Assembly (NCBI GenBank): GCA_026182355.1
Contig: JAPFBL010000234.1
Coordinates: 372,001 to 436,000 of the forward strand
Direction: 5' to 3'
Length of the DNA: 64,000 nucleotides
Source: Hermatobates lingyangjiaoensis
Lineage: Eukaryota > Arthropoda > Insecta > Hemiptera > Hermatobatidae
Shown: one piece after another, positions 12,236-21,899 of the stretch
How the letters are laid out: each line of letters begins with the position of its first letter
How positions within the stretch are numbered: the stretch's first letter is position 1
Made by a program: the position numbers and the translations under genes
The notes under the pieces: generated by a model
Told to the model about the DNA's origin: nothing
Database searches by the model: none
The model's input: only the letters and a program-made list of their open reading frames with translations

Positions 12236-14062
12236 GTAAGTATTCGCTTTTTTAAAGCTAAACTGTATACAAATTATTATTTTCAAACTTGCTATTTCGT
12301 CGTGGTTCATTAATTATGTATTTGACTTAAAAGTTTCTTTTTATTCGAAGAACCTATGTACACGTGGTTGTTAGCCATGTAACATTTTAATTGTTTACTC
12401 TGACTGATTGGTTTGAGTTCTAGAAACTATCAAATATTCCTTATTTCCTTTAAAACTAAATGAATATAGATATAACTTAACTTGCTTCAAATTCTATGTT
12501 GGGTATAAGTATTTTATTGTTTGACAATATATAATGCATACATTTATTTCGAAATTTTTTATTTTACATTTGTTTAATTTCGATTTTTTTTAAATTGTTT
12601 AAATTATAAGCAGATCCCTTATTGTAAACTTTCTGTTTGATTCATTATTGTTGATCGAGGTTATCCAGATGTGTATCCCCATAACAGAAAATTTTATCTT
12701 ATTTCTTATTGTACTGTGTAGGAACTGCAAACCACTTTAAAGACGTGTTTTCTCTAATAGTTTTATGTTCTGCTTGAAAATTTCATTTGTATTACGTGTG
12801 AATAAAATAATCTTTTTGTTTTTCTCTTCGAATGTCATTTCAGTTTGACATTTGTATGTTTGAATGAGTTATTTAACATTTAAAAGGATTTTGTCATATC
12901 ATATAATGATAACTTTTTCTTGAATTTAATAATGTGAAGAAAATGAAGAAATTTTATCCAAACAAGTATTTATTTACAATGTAAATGAATTAATCTTCCG
13001 ATCTCGATTGCTGGTGTTTGAACTACTTGATCTCTTAAAGTAAATTATACCGACTTCTGTGGTACTAACGATATTGATATAGGAGGATTTATATATGATT
13101 AGATTGACGGTTTATCTTTTCCTTGTTTAGTTTATTATGTTCGGACATCTTTATGCAATGTATATACTTTGAACGATGAGGAAACTGGTTAGTTGATGAT
13201 GGTACTGTTCATATCTGAGTTTTCAGAAATGTTGGCATCGACTTGTGTATTTGAAAGTTTTGTCACTTTGTGTTGTTAACAAGAAAAACAAGATTTGTCA
13301 AATGTTGTTGAAATTTTGTCTAGTAACAAATGAAATATTTTTGGAATTAATATATCTTCATGACAACTAGAAAACTTTCTGGTTACAACCAATTGTGAAC
13401 TTTTCTGCCCCTTCCAAATTAATATCTTCATGGATTATCGCCAATTGTCTTTAGATTAACATATTCGTTAAAACGTTTGCTCGTTTTAGGGATTATTTTT
13501 TAATTATTAAAAAAAAATGAACTTTTGAAAGTTTATAATGATTTTTAATTTACTGAGAATCAAAATACTTTAAGAAATTTTAATGGGTTTGTCTGTTGAG
13601 ACTGGTGTTTTTTAATCCTCAATAAACCATTTTAATAATTCTCATTCCTTTATTGTAATATTTATAAGGACATTATAATATTTATAGACTAAGAATTGCT
13701 CATCATCATGTTTGTATTGTTAAAATTAAATAAAAAAAAGAGAAAGCCATAAATTACATTAAACAGTTCTTAAAAGTAGTCAAGGATGTTAACCTTAGTT
13801 TTGTTTTCATTTTTATATTCTTTGCTTGCTGTTAAAAAATAAATGACTCAGAAGTTGTAAAATTTAATTGATGTGAGAAAATTATTCGGTTTTGACATTT
13901 TTTATGTGGTGGGATGCGGTGCACTATTTAAAGTTTTTGAAGTTGAGAGAATGGGATGTTAAAAATTTATTAGAGTACTCCTGGGTATAGTAAATATCTT
14001 CTTATTACTATAATGAAAACTGAATTTTGTTTATTAATTTTCATTTGTTACTTTACTTACAG
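12236..14062 (+). other. probable 5'UTR intron of RpL6
   Basis: A 1.83-kb AT-rich stretch between donor GTAAGT at 12236 and acceptor ttacttacag ending at 14062. It holds no gene-like frame and no recognised repeat. The acceptor lies five bases before the ATG. Confidence 0.5.
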
Positions 14063-14067
14063 GAAGT

Positions 14068-14868
14068 ATGGTTGAGACGGAGAAAGCAAAAGCAGTTGCA
14101 CCTCCTGCGACTACTCCAGTGAAGACAAAGAAGAAAGGAAAACCCAGGAACTATGATCTTGGTTGTGGAGTTTATAGATTCAGCCGAGCAAGGATGTATC
14201 ATAAGAAGGCCTTGTATAAATTTGTTAAGAAGAGGACTCCTAAAACTGTAAAACCTAAAAAAGCAGTCACTCTCCAAAAAGATATTGGTGGAGAGAAGAA
14301 TGGAGGTAAAAGAGTTGTTTTTCTTAAGAAAAGGACTAAATCTTATCCTACTGCTGATAGGATTCGCAAGCATCCCATGAAGAAGTGTTTTTCGCAACAT
14401 AAGAGGAAATGTCGTCCCAGTCTTCTACCAGGAACTGTTTTAATATTATTAGCTGGTTGCCACAAAGGTAGAAGAGTTGTTCTTCTGAAGCAACTTAAGT
14501 CAGGTCTTCTTCTGGTCACAGGACCTTTTACCTTGAATAGTGTTCCCATGCGAAGAATACATCCTAACTATGTCATTGCCACCTCTACACGAGTTGATAT
14601 ATCCGCGGTGAAGATCCCAGATCATATTAATGATAAATATTTTAGAAGAATCAAAGCGAAAAAGGTGAAAAAAGATGATGGTGATATTTTTGCTGCTAAA
14701 AAGGAATCTTATAAACCATCAGAACAAAGAAAGAATGATCAGAAAGCCGTTGATAAAGAGATAATGGCAGCTGTTAAGAAACATCCCGAAGGTTCCCTCC
14801 TTGTGAGGTACCTTTGTGCTATGTTTGGCTTGAGGAGCAGTCAATATCCGCATCGTATGAAGTTTTGA
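14068..14868 (+). CDS. RpL6: 60S ribosomal protein eL6 (RpL6)
   Basis: A structural protein of the large cytosolic ribosomal subunit, 266 residues, intact. Seen: a Lys/Ala/Pro-rich N-terminus (residues 1-28); the family segment RNYDLGCGVYRFSRARMY (about 27-44); the central KOW/SH3-like core containing LLPGTVLILLAGCHKGRR and VTGPFTLNSVPMRRI (about 118-167); a charged linker; and the C-terminal LVRYLCAMFGLRS...YPHRMKF, close to the usual eL6 ending. The length fits insect eL6. The ATG is the first after a splice acceptor (14062) and has a favourable context (gaagtATGG). The coding region is uninterrupted. Its codons are richer in G and C than the surrounding DNA. Housekeeping expression is expected. 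Confidence 0.97.
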   Translation: MVETEKAKAVAPPATTPVKTKKKGKPRNYDLGCGVYRFSRARMYHKKALYKFVKKRTPKTVKPKKAVTLQKDIGGEKNGGKRVVFLKKRTKSYPTADRIRKHPMKKCFSQHKRKCRPSLLPGTVLILLAGCHKGRRVVLLKQLKSGLLLVTGPFTLNSVPMRRIHPNYVIATSTRVDISAVKIPDHINDKYFRRIKAKKVKKDDGDIFAAKKESYKPSEQRKNDQKAVDKEIMAAVKKHPEGSLLVRYLCAMFGLRSSQYPHRMKF

Positions 14869-14921
14869 TTTGTTACTTAAAATTTATTTTAATTTCTGTT
14901 CTTTTGTTTTCTTTACATAAA

Positions 14922-14927
14922 AATAAA
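14922..14927 (+). terminator. RpL6 poly(A) signal
   Basis: A consensus AATAAA lies 54 bp after the RpL6 stop codon, giving the very short 3'UTR typical of ribosomal protein genes. Confidence 0.8.
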
Positions 14928-14949
14928 CTTCATACTGGATGAGTTAATT

Positions 14950-15440
14950 ATATACAAAACATTCCTTGACTTTTTCTTTAAGATAGTTAACTATCTTAAA
15001 CTAATTAATATTTCATATATTAATATGATAGAATGTTGTTTGCATATTGACATAAGAATTTCATTATCAATTCACCCACTCTCATAGTTGTTTATTATTC
15101 GACCACACATAAACTATAAATATATCAATTAGAAAATTAGGTCAAGCTAATTATCAAGTTCCATTAGCACTAACAACTCAGAAAGGCTGCACGAAACTGA
15201 TTGATTTCATTCATCATAATTTATAGATATTATTTTTAATTTAAGTACGATTCATGACGAAGTTTTCTACTTTCAGTGACTTCTGTCACATCAAGTATTA
15301 TAACTATAACTGTTGGACTGAATTTCAAAAAATTCTATCATATATTAATATTAGTATGTTATAATGGTGTTGAATAACTTATCATGCGTGATTTCTGGTA
15401 CAACAAATTTACATGTCAAATTTATTGTTAACTATATATA
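14950..15440. other. AT-rich intergenic DNA
   Basis: I see no gene or recognised repeat. A small inverted repeat (agttaactatcttaaac region) lies near 14980. Confidence 0.5.
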
Positions 15441-15484
15441 TAGTATATCAATGATCAAACCACAATAAGAAATGGGAAAACAAT

Positions 15485-15526
15485 ACTAAGATCTTTCAAC
15501 CGTAACAAGCGGTCTTCGTCAGAGTC
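15485..15526 (-). ncRNA. hammerhead-like ribozyme motif, family A (left arm)
   Basis: Same layout as the right-arm motif: box CTGACGA, extra A, stem II GACCG/CGGTT, GAA, AGATCT, T. The outermost stem I pair is lost (AGTA instead of AGTC). Confidence 0.6.
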
Positions 15527-15709
15527 AAAAACCCAACTGAACACTAGATGCAGAAAACATCTGGTGAGGAGTTGAGAAGAGTGGGAGGGAAGAGTGGTAT
15601 TTTAAAAAGGTGAAAGTGCAGGAAAATTTTTTAAAATACCACTCTTCCCTCCCACTCTTCTCAACTCCTCACCAGATGTTTTCTGCATCTAGTGTTCAGT
15701 TGGGTTTTT

Positions 15710-15752
15710 GACTCTGACGAAGACCGCTTGTTACGGTTGAAAGATCTTAGTC
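15710..15752 (+). ncRNA. hammerhead-like ribozyme motif, family A (right arm)
   Basis: Stem I GACT (15710-15713) with AGTC (15749-15752); box CTGACGA 15714-15720; extra A15721; stem II GACCG/CGGTT around a 7-nt loop; GAA 15739-15741; stem III palindrome AGATCT 15742-15747; T15748 as the H17 residue before the predicted cut. All conserved core residues are present. Activity is not proven. Confidence 0.7.
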
Positions 15753-15839
15753 TTGTTTTCCCATTTCTTATTGTGGTTTGATCATTGATTGTTGTTTCAC
15801 GTGTTTATGTGAAATCTTTTTATATAGTATATATATATA

Positions 15840-15972
15840 TTTTCTCTTTTTTCCTGAAAACAGATTGCCCGAAAATTCGAGTTTGTAAGTGTGTTTCTTT
15901 ACTTTGTGTGCTACCTATCTTCAATTTTGAACTGTTATATATTATTTATATATATATATAATATATATAAAT
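15840..15972 (+). mobile_element. Penelope-type single arm, family B (B2)
   Basis: Right-arm remnant of family B: ttttcctgaaaacagattg, gaaaattcgagtttgtaagt, gtgtttctttactttgtg, ending in a TA tract. The box is ctgaaaa, so the ribozyme is mutated. Confidence 0.65.
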
Positions 15973-16014
15973 AACACTTGATGTAATAGATGGATTAATT
16001 TACCACAATAAAAA

Positions 16015-16560
16015 AAACGCAAAATTTTTTGCGTAAAAAAAAACATTTTCTGAAAATAGAAACTATACTGTAACGACCTTCTGGTGTATGCAATTTTGAA
16101 AAAAATTATCTCATCTCATCCTCCACATAATGTTCTATTTTTAGATATAGTTTCATTTTGATCCGTCAAACGGTATGGCTTGTATCGCTCTCACAAGCTT
16201 TGAGATTGAATTATAATTCAATATTTTACATTTCATTGAAAAAAAAAAATTTCTCGTTCTTTTAAAAATCTGAATGTATTTTTTTTTTGTATTTGTAACC
16301 TCAAATATAATGACAATTTCAAAACTAAAAATGTCTAAAATCAGGTTTTTGGCAAAAAAAGTGACTACCACCATGCATAATTCCTCCCAAACAATAGGGA
16401 TCATATTCAACATGGGGCCCATTTTTGTGTAAAATATCAACTTGATCCACCAAAGATTCTGGACCGTACCGTGGTAGTAAGCAATGCTAACATACTCACC
16501 CAAACACCCACCCACACACATAAAAACACACACACACAGATATCATCCAAAAATCTTCAT
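16015..16560 (-). mobile_element. family T element, 5' part (copy T2)
   Basis: Reverse-strand match to the T family: gtttcattttgatccgtcaa, ggcttgtatcgctctcaca, acttgatccacc and a (CA)n stretch at 16500-16540 that is the complement of the element's (GT)n. A 126-residue minus-strand frame (16153-16533) is part of this 5' region. I cannot assign it a function. Confidence 0.7.
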
Positions 16561-16689
16561 AAAATGACTTTAAAAAAATAGTTATAGTCATATTCTGTTA
16601 CTGATATTTTTTAAAGTTGTTAAATTATTTTACAAACTTCATATATAAAGTTTTAAATCATATAAAAGTTAAAATTTTATTAATACTGA

Positions 16690-17144
16690 ATCATTTGTCA
16701 TATTGTTTGGAATTAATGCATAACGGGAAAGTCACTTTTTTTGCCAAAACCTGATTTTAGAAATATTTTTTTTCTCCTAAACTACTAACTCTGGAGTTTT
16801 GAAATGTTGACATTATCTTTGCGGTTACAAATGCAATAAAGGAAAAATATTTTCAGCATTTTAAAACCACTGGAAATTTTTTTTTTTTTTTTCAATAAAA
16901 TGTAAAAATGTTGAATCTCAAAGCTTGCGATACAAGCCATACCGTTTGACAGATCAAAATGAAACTATATCTAAAAATAGAACATTATGTGGAGGATGAG
17001 ATGAGATATTTTGTTTTTCACAATTACATACACCAAAGTGACGTTAAGTACGATTTCTTTTTTTAGAAAATTTGTTTTTATGCCAAACGGCTCATTAAAA
17101 AAATCAAGAAAATTTGAGCAAAAATGGAACACAAAATTAGAAAA
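16690..17144 (+). mobile_element. family T element, middle part (copy T3, left)
   Basis: Matches the T consensus from taacgggaaagtcact through tgatacaagccataccg to catcaagaaaatttgagc. It breaks at about 17145, where the Helitron 3' end begins. Confidence 0.7.
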
Positions 17145-17357
17145 TGTTTAACTGTAGTTTGCTTGCTCAAGGGTCAGAGGTTTCAACTGTTTGTTCTTCC
17201 ATGAACCTGAAGGACAGACATTTAATGTGGTGTTCAACATTTTGAAGGACAGCATTTGTTCAACTATTTTTATACTATTCTATAATTTCTAATGATATTT
17301 GGGAATACCAAGTACAATCATATGTTTGATTCCGTCAAAGACGGGTACGTTTGCTAG
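17145..17357 (+). mobile_element. detached Helitron 3' end
   Basis: About 213 bp homologous to the 3' ends at 62060-62265 and 63605-63859: cttgctcaagggtcagag, ttgttcttccatgaacctga, and the terminus gattccgtcaaagacgggta. The hairpin CCGTC-AAA-GACGG is followed about 10 nt later by CTAG and a T, as expected of Helitron 3' ends inserted at an AT dinucleotide. Only the last part of the helicase frame remains. Confidence 0.85.
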
Positions 17358-18540
17358 TGTTTGATATTTTTTTACATTGACTTAAAATTTTTTTGAGTCA
17401 ATCCACTGAAGTAAAATTGATATTTATAATGGAATAATTTAAATAATTTATTGACTTATATGAGATATAGGAGGAAAAATATTTTTATATGTAAAAAATC
17501 ATGGACAATATACATACATTTCCTTTTTCTGCCATGGTGTGATGAATTTGTCTCACTAAATGGTCTAATCAATCTATATATTGTACTCTTGAACAAAACT
17601 TAATATCAGTTGTAAATTATTTTGGTTTTAAGAATTATAGTATCTTTGCATGATATTAAAGTGTGAGGCGTGGACTCTTTCCTCAAGAAAGAGGAGTTAT
17701 GTTTGTTGACAAATATCCATTTTTTTCACTATTCTAGTGTAAAAATACATATTTATTATTTTTAAATATTAGAAAGTCCCAACTATAAAAGTTTTAAATT
17801 ATACTGAATAGCCGGCTTTGACATTGATTTGAGTATGAAAAACTGCCTAATTAGAAATATATTTTTTCTTAATATACATTCACAACAACCTTATAACAGA
17901 GTACAGCACGCAGCACTCGCTCAGAGAAAAATTGGTATATATGATTTTTTACAATGGGAAAGAAAAATGATTTTTATTAAATCCTAGAATACCATAAAAT
18001 TTCCAATAAAATAGTTCTATAAAAGATCAAAAATGTAAAACATAATTCAAAATTGAAAATATTCTTTAAAGGGTAATCAATTATCCTGTATCTTAAATAA
18101 AAGTTACCTTAATACGACATTTTTTCTAAGATGTTTCTGACATTTGTCATACAAAATAGGAATATTATTAAATTTTAAGTGGCAAAATTTGTTTTAAATA
18201 TTCAATATAGATGGAGGTCAAGTAAACTATGTAAGAGATCCACTGGCTATTGGAACAAAAGCCATGTTCTCCTGTAAGATTATTTCGTAACACGAAATCT
18301 ACCTTTTCGCTTTTTTCAAAAGTGTTATTTCACCTGTAGTTATACTAATGATATATGTATCATTGGTGTGGTACACAAAAATAAGTATATATATTGATAA
18401 GTGGATCAATCACTGTCCGTAATACTTCCAGGAATGAATGACTAATAAACATCAACAATTTAGAGATTTTTATGATACCTAAATAGAACAGTATATATTA
18501 TATACCTAAGAAGTATGATATTATGTTAATGAAGTATAGC
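17358..18540 (+). mobile_element. family T element, middle/3' part (copy T3, right)
   Basis: Resumes T homology immediately after the Helitron end (ttttttacattgacttaaaa, aatccactgaagtaaaattg). It continues through a decayed copy of the 74-codon frame (about 18210-18300, gtcaagtaaactatgtaaga) to a diverged 3' region. Confidence 0.7.
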
Positions 18541-19836
18541 TCATTAAAAAACCATGAAATTTAGAAAAAATGTAACAGGAAATTAAAAATTTATAAAAAA
18601 ATGTTCATAAAATTTCAATTACGACAAAGACCAATAAGGCTATAAAAAATGAATATTGATCCTAGACTAATGGTTCACTTGCTATACTTGTATTTTTTTA
18701 CATTTATTTACATTGTTTACATTGACTTAGACATTTTTTGAATGAATCCACTAAAATAAATTGATGTTTAAAGGTTTAATGGAAGTTTTTTTAAATATTT
18801 TAAGAACTTAATATTAGATGTAAAAAATAAAATTCTTACATGTAAAAAATCAACGTTAATCAAACATATAATTTCTTATGCTTTCAATGGTATGATAGTT
18901 TTGTCTACCAAAATGCTCTAATCAATCTATATGTTTCACCCCTGAACAAAAGTTATATCAAATGAAATTTTTTTTTTTAAGAACCATCTTTTTATAACCT
19001 TGGGTAATATTGAAGTGTCCAGAATAGACTCTTTCCCAATATGTTGTTGACAAATATCGTGTTTTTTGCTATTCTAGTCTAATAGTTCATATCTATTATT
19101 TTCAATCATTTCAGGCTAGCAGCTATGATACTTCTAAATTATACTGAAAAACCGGCTTTAAATTTGATTTGAGTATGCAAAACTGGCTAATTACAAAAAA
19201 AATGTCCTTAGTATACATTTACAGCAACTTTATAACAGAATACAGTACGCAGGAAAAAGATAACACTGTCTCAGAGTAAATTGGATTTTTATGATTTTTG
19301 ACAATGGGAAAGAAAAGTAATTTAACACGTAGTGTTCGAAACGCTTTGTTTATACGATTAAATTTTTATATGTGGAGACCATTTCATTAGATTTTTACCC
19401 TACACTGAGTAAATACCACATAATAACTGATTGCACTACGTTAGAATTAGGAATATTTGTCTTAAATATTCATTGTAGAAAGAGGTCAGGTAAGCTATGT
19501 AAGAGATCCACTGTCTATTGGAAGAAAAGTCATGTTCTCTTGTAGAAGATTATTTCGTATCAGGAAATTTTCACTTTGGCATTTTAAAAATCTTATTATT
19601 ACTGTAGTTATACTAATGAGATTATTAACATCACTGGTGTGACACACAAAATTAAGAATATAGATTGATAAGTGTATCAATCACTATACGTACTTCCTCA
19701 AGAATGAAATACTAATAAACATCTCCCATTTAGATGTTTATATTATGCCTAAATGAGACATTATATATTATATACCCAAAAAGCTTGATCTTAAGTTTAC
19801 TTATAGTAAAGTTGAGTGTAGGCCACTCCAAATTTT
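18540..19836 (+). mobile_element. family T element, 3' two-thirds (copy T4)
   Basis: Runs from gctcattaaaaaaccatgaa to the family 3' end acttatagtaaagttgagtg and taggccactcca (19800-19836). A decayed version of the 74-codon frame lies near 19480-19600. A family J Penelope fragment interrupts it at 19327-19460. Confidence 0.75.
19327..19460 (+). mobile_element. Penelope-type fragment, family J (J2)
   Basis: Matches the right arm and tail of the family J dyad at 56371-56640: tagtgttcgaaacgc, ttatatgtggagaccatttc, and ataactgattgcactacgtt. The ribozyme box itself is missing. Confidence 0.75.
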
Positions 19837-19895
19837 CTTTGCTAATAATTGAGATATTTCTTTATATAATCATTAATATTACTATTTACCTTTTT

Positions 19896-20137
19896 ACTTT
19901 ACTATAAGTAAAGTATAGTGTTTGCGAAAACATTCGATCTCGAGATTTTGACGGAATGACATGTTTTGAGGTTCCAAAAGTCGTTTTATGAAGTGTTTTC
20001 GATGATGTCGGTGTGTGGTAAGGTCACTTTTTTTTGCCAAAAACCTGATTTTAGACAACATTTTTTTCTCCTAAACTGTTAATTCTAGAGTCTTGAAATT
20101 TAGGCATTATCTTTGAGGTTACAAATGCAATAAAAAA
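19896..20137 (+). mobile_element. family T element, short 5' copy (T5)
   Basis: Starts with the perfect terminal palindrome ACTTTACTATAAGTAAAGT (19896-19914) and follows the T 5' region for 240 bp. It then joins the 3' end of an oppositely oriented copy (T6). Confidence 0.8.
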
Positions 20138-21190
20138 ATCTGGAGTGGCCTACACTCAACTTTACTATAAGTAACTTAATATCAAATTTCTTGAGTATAT
20201 AACACATAACGTCTCATTTAAGCATAACGTAAACATCTAAATGGGATATGATTATTAGTCTTTCATTCCTGAGGTAGTACAGGTAGTGATTCAAAGACCT
20301 TTAAATATATAAGCATATTTTTGTACATTACAGAGCTGATGCAAATAATTTCATTAGTATAACTACAGCAGTAATAACATTTTTGAAAAACCAAAGTGAA
20401 CATTTCTTGATACGAAATATTCTCCTGCAAGAGAACATGGCTTTTGTTCAAATAGCCAGTGGATTTCTTACATCGTTTACTTGACATCCTTCTACATTGA
20501 ATATTAAAGTAAAATTTTTCAAATTTAAAACAGGAAAATACACTTATTTTCTCTGAAAAACATCATAAACAGCTAAAAAAAATGTTGTTTTAAGATGATT
20601 TATAATTAAAGATGTACGATAATTACATTTATTAATCTCTAAACAAAAGATTACAAATTTGAATTATCTTTTTCATTTTTGGTTTTTATAGAATTATTAT
20701 ACTGGGAATTTTTTGGCTTCTTAGTATTTAATAAAATCATTTCCCTTCCGCTTTGTCAAATAACATATATACGAATTTTTTCTGAGTGAGTGTTATCCTT
20801 TTCCTGCCTCCTGTACTCTGTTATAAGGTTGCTATGAATGTATATTGAGAAAAAATATATTAGGAATTAGCCAGTATACATACTCAAATCGAAGTCAAAG
20901 CCAGCTATTCAATATAATTTAAACCTTTTATAGTTGGTAGCTTCTAATTTTTGAAAATAATAAATATGAACTATTAGACTAGAATTGTAAAAAAAAACTG
21001 GATATTTCTCAACAAACATAAGTCCTCTTTCTTGAGGAAAGAGTCATTCATCACATTTAAATAGCATGGAAAGGTACTACATTCACAATGATAATATAAT
21101 TGTAACTGATATTAAGTTTTGCTCAAGAGTGCAATATATAGATTTATTAAAGCATTTTATGAGACAAATCCATCATGCCATGGAAGACAT
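20136..21190 (-). mobile_element. family T element, 3' part, reverse (T6)
   Basis: Begins with the complement of the T 3' end (tctggagtggcctacactca, then actttactataagtaa). About 890 bp (20146-21035) is almost identical to 25321-26210. It contains an intact 74-codon frame (20263-20487, -). After 21190 a short plus-strand T fragment continues to about 21305. Confidence 0.8.
20263..20487 (-). CDS. hypothetical 74-residue frame of family T
   Basis: Starts MSSKRCKKSTGYLNKSHV and ends ESLPVLPQE. I do not recognise it. The identical protein is encoded at 25444-25668, and decayed versions appear at about 18.2, 19.5, 33.3 and 38.5 kb. It may be the relic of an element gene, but identity of these two copies can be explained by recent duplication of the DNA alone. 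Confidence 0.3.
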   Translation of the reverse strand: MSSKRCKKSTGYLNKSHVLLQENISYQEMFTLVFQKCYYCCSYTNEIICISSVMYKNMLIYLKVFESLPVLPQE

Positions 21191-21574
21191 GGAAGAAATT
21201 TATTAACTGAATCGACTGAAATAAAATTGATGTTTAGAGGGTTAATGAAATGATTTGAAATGTTTAAATGACTTATATGAGGTGAAAGAAGAATAATAAG
21301 TCATTACATTTATTTGAGTAATAAGTGTAAGGATTTGAATCTTCTATTACACAGATAATCATATTTTTTTAGAAAATCAAGGTAACATTACTAGAATATT
21401 GATGTGAGCTTTTGCTTAAAATGTAAAACTAAAACTAAAATGAGAACATAAAGATTTTAATGAAGTCGTTAAAAATTGACTTTGCATATGTGGATATTTT
21501 ACCTTATTTAAATTGAAGGCACAGCTTTCATAATTAAAACGTTTATTGCCAATGTTTAATCTTAAAGATTTACT

Positions 21575-21893
21575 ATTTTTAATTGGGCTATAAATACAAT
21601 ACTTTAATTGTCTTCCTTAGATTGGAAAGAGGTGACTATGATTTAGAGGTTTTTATATGAATATAGTTAAAAGAAAATGTCATATTATTTAGCACAATTT
21701 GTCTTTATGGACAAGGTTTTAACGTAGACTTCTTTAATTAATTGGGATATAAATACAATACTTTGTCTTCCTTATATTGGAAAGTGATAGCTATGATTTA
21801 GAGGTTTTTACATAAATATAAAAGAAAACATCATATTATTTAGCACAATTTGTCTTTATGGACAAGGTTTAACGCAGAGTTCTTTAAATAAAT
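21575..21893. repeat. imperfect tandem duplication of about 158 bp
   Basis: Two direct units each contain ttaattggg(c/a)tataaatac, ctatgatttagaggttttta and cacaatttgtctttatggac. They differ by small indels, so the duplication is old. Confidence 0.85.
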
Positions 21894-21899
21894 AAACCT

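Larger units (their letters stand above)
15446..15823. mobile_element. Penelope-type inverted-repeat unit, family A, long form (A2)
   Basis: The most complete family A dyad. Arms 15450-15607 and 15633-15790 are almost perfect reverse complements of about 158 bp around a 25-bp spacer (gtgaaagtgcaggaaaa). Each arm runs tgatcaaaccacaataag, ribozyme, acccaactgaacactag, then a body with gggagggaagagtggta. Beyond the right arm is the hairpin tttcacgtgtttatgtgaaa, then a TA tract. Both ribozymes have intact boxes. Confidence 0.85.

Noticed and set aside
16153..16533. 126-residue minus-strand frame as a gene
   Set aside because: It lies wholly within a repeated family T copy, and its counterparts at 3.9, 20.0, 32.0 and 37.2 kb are broken by microsatellites and stops.
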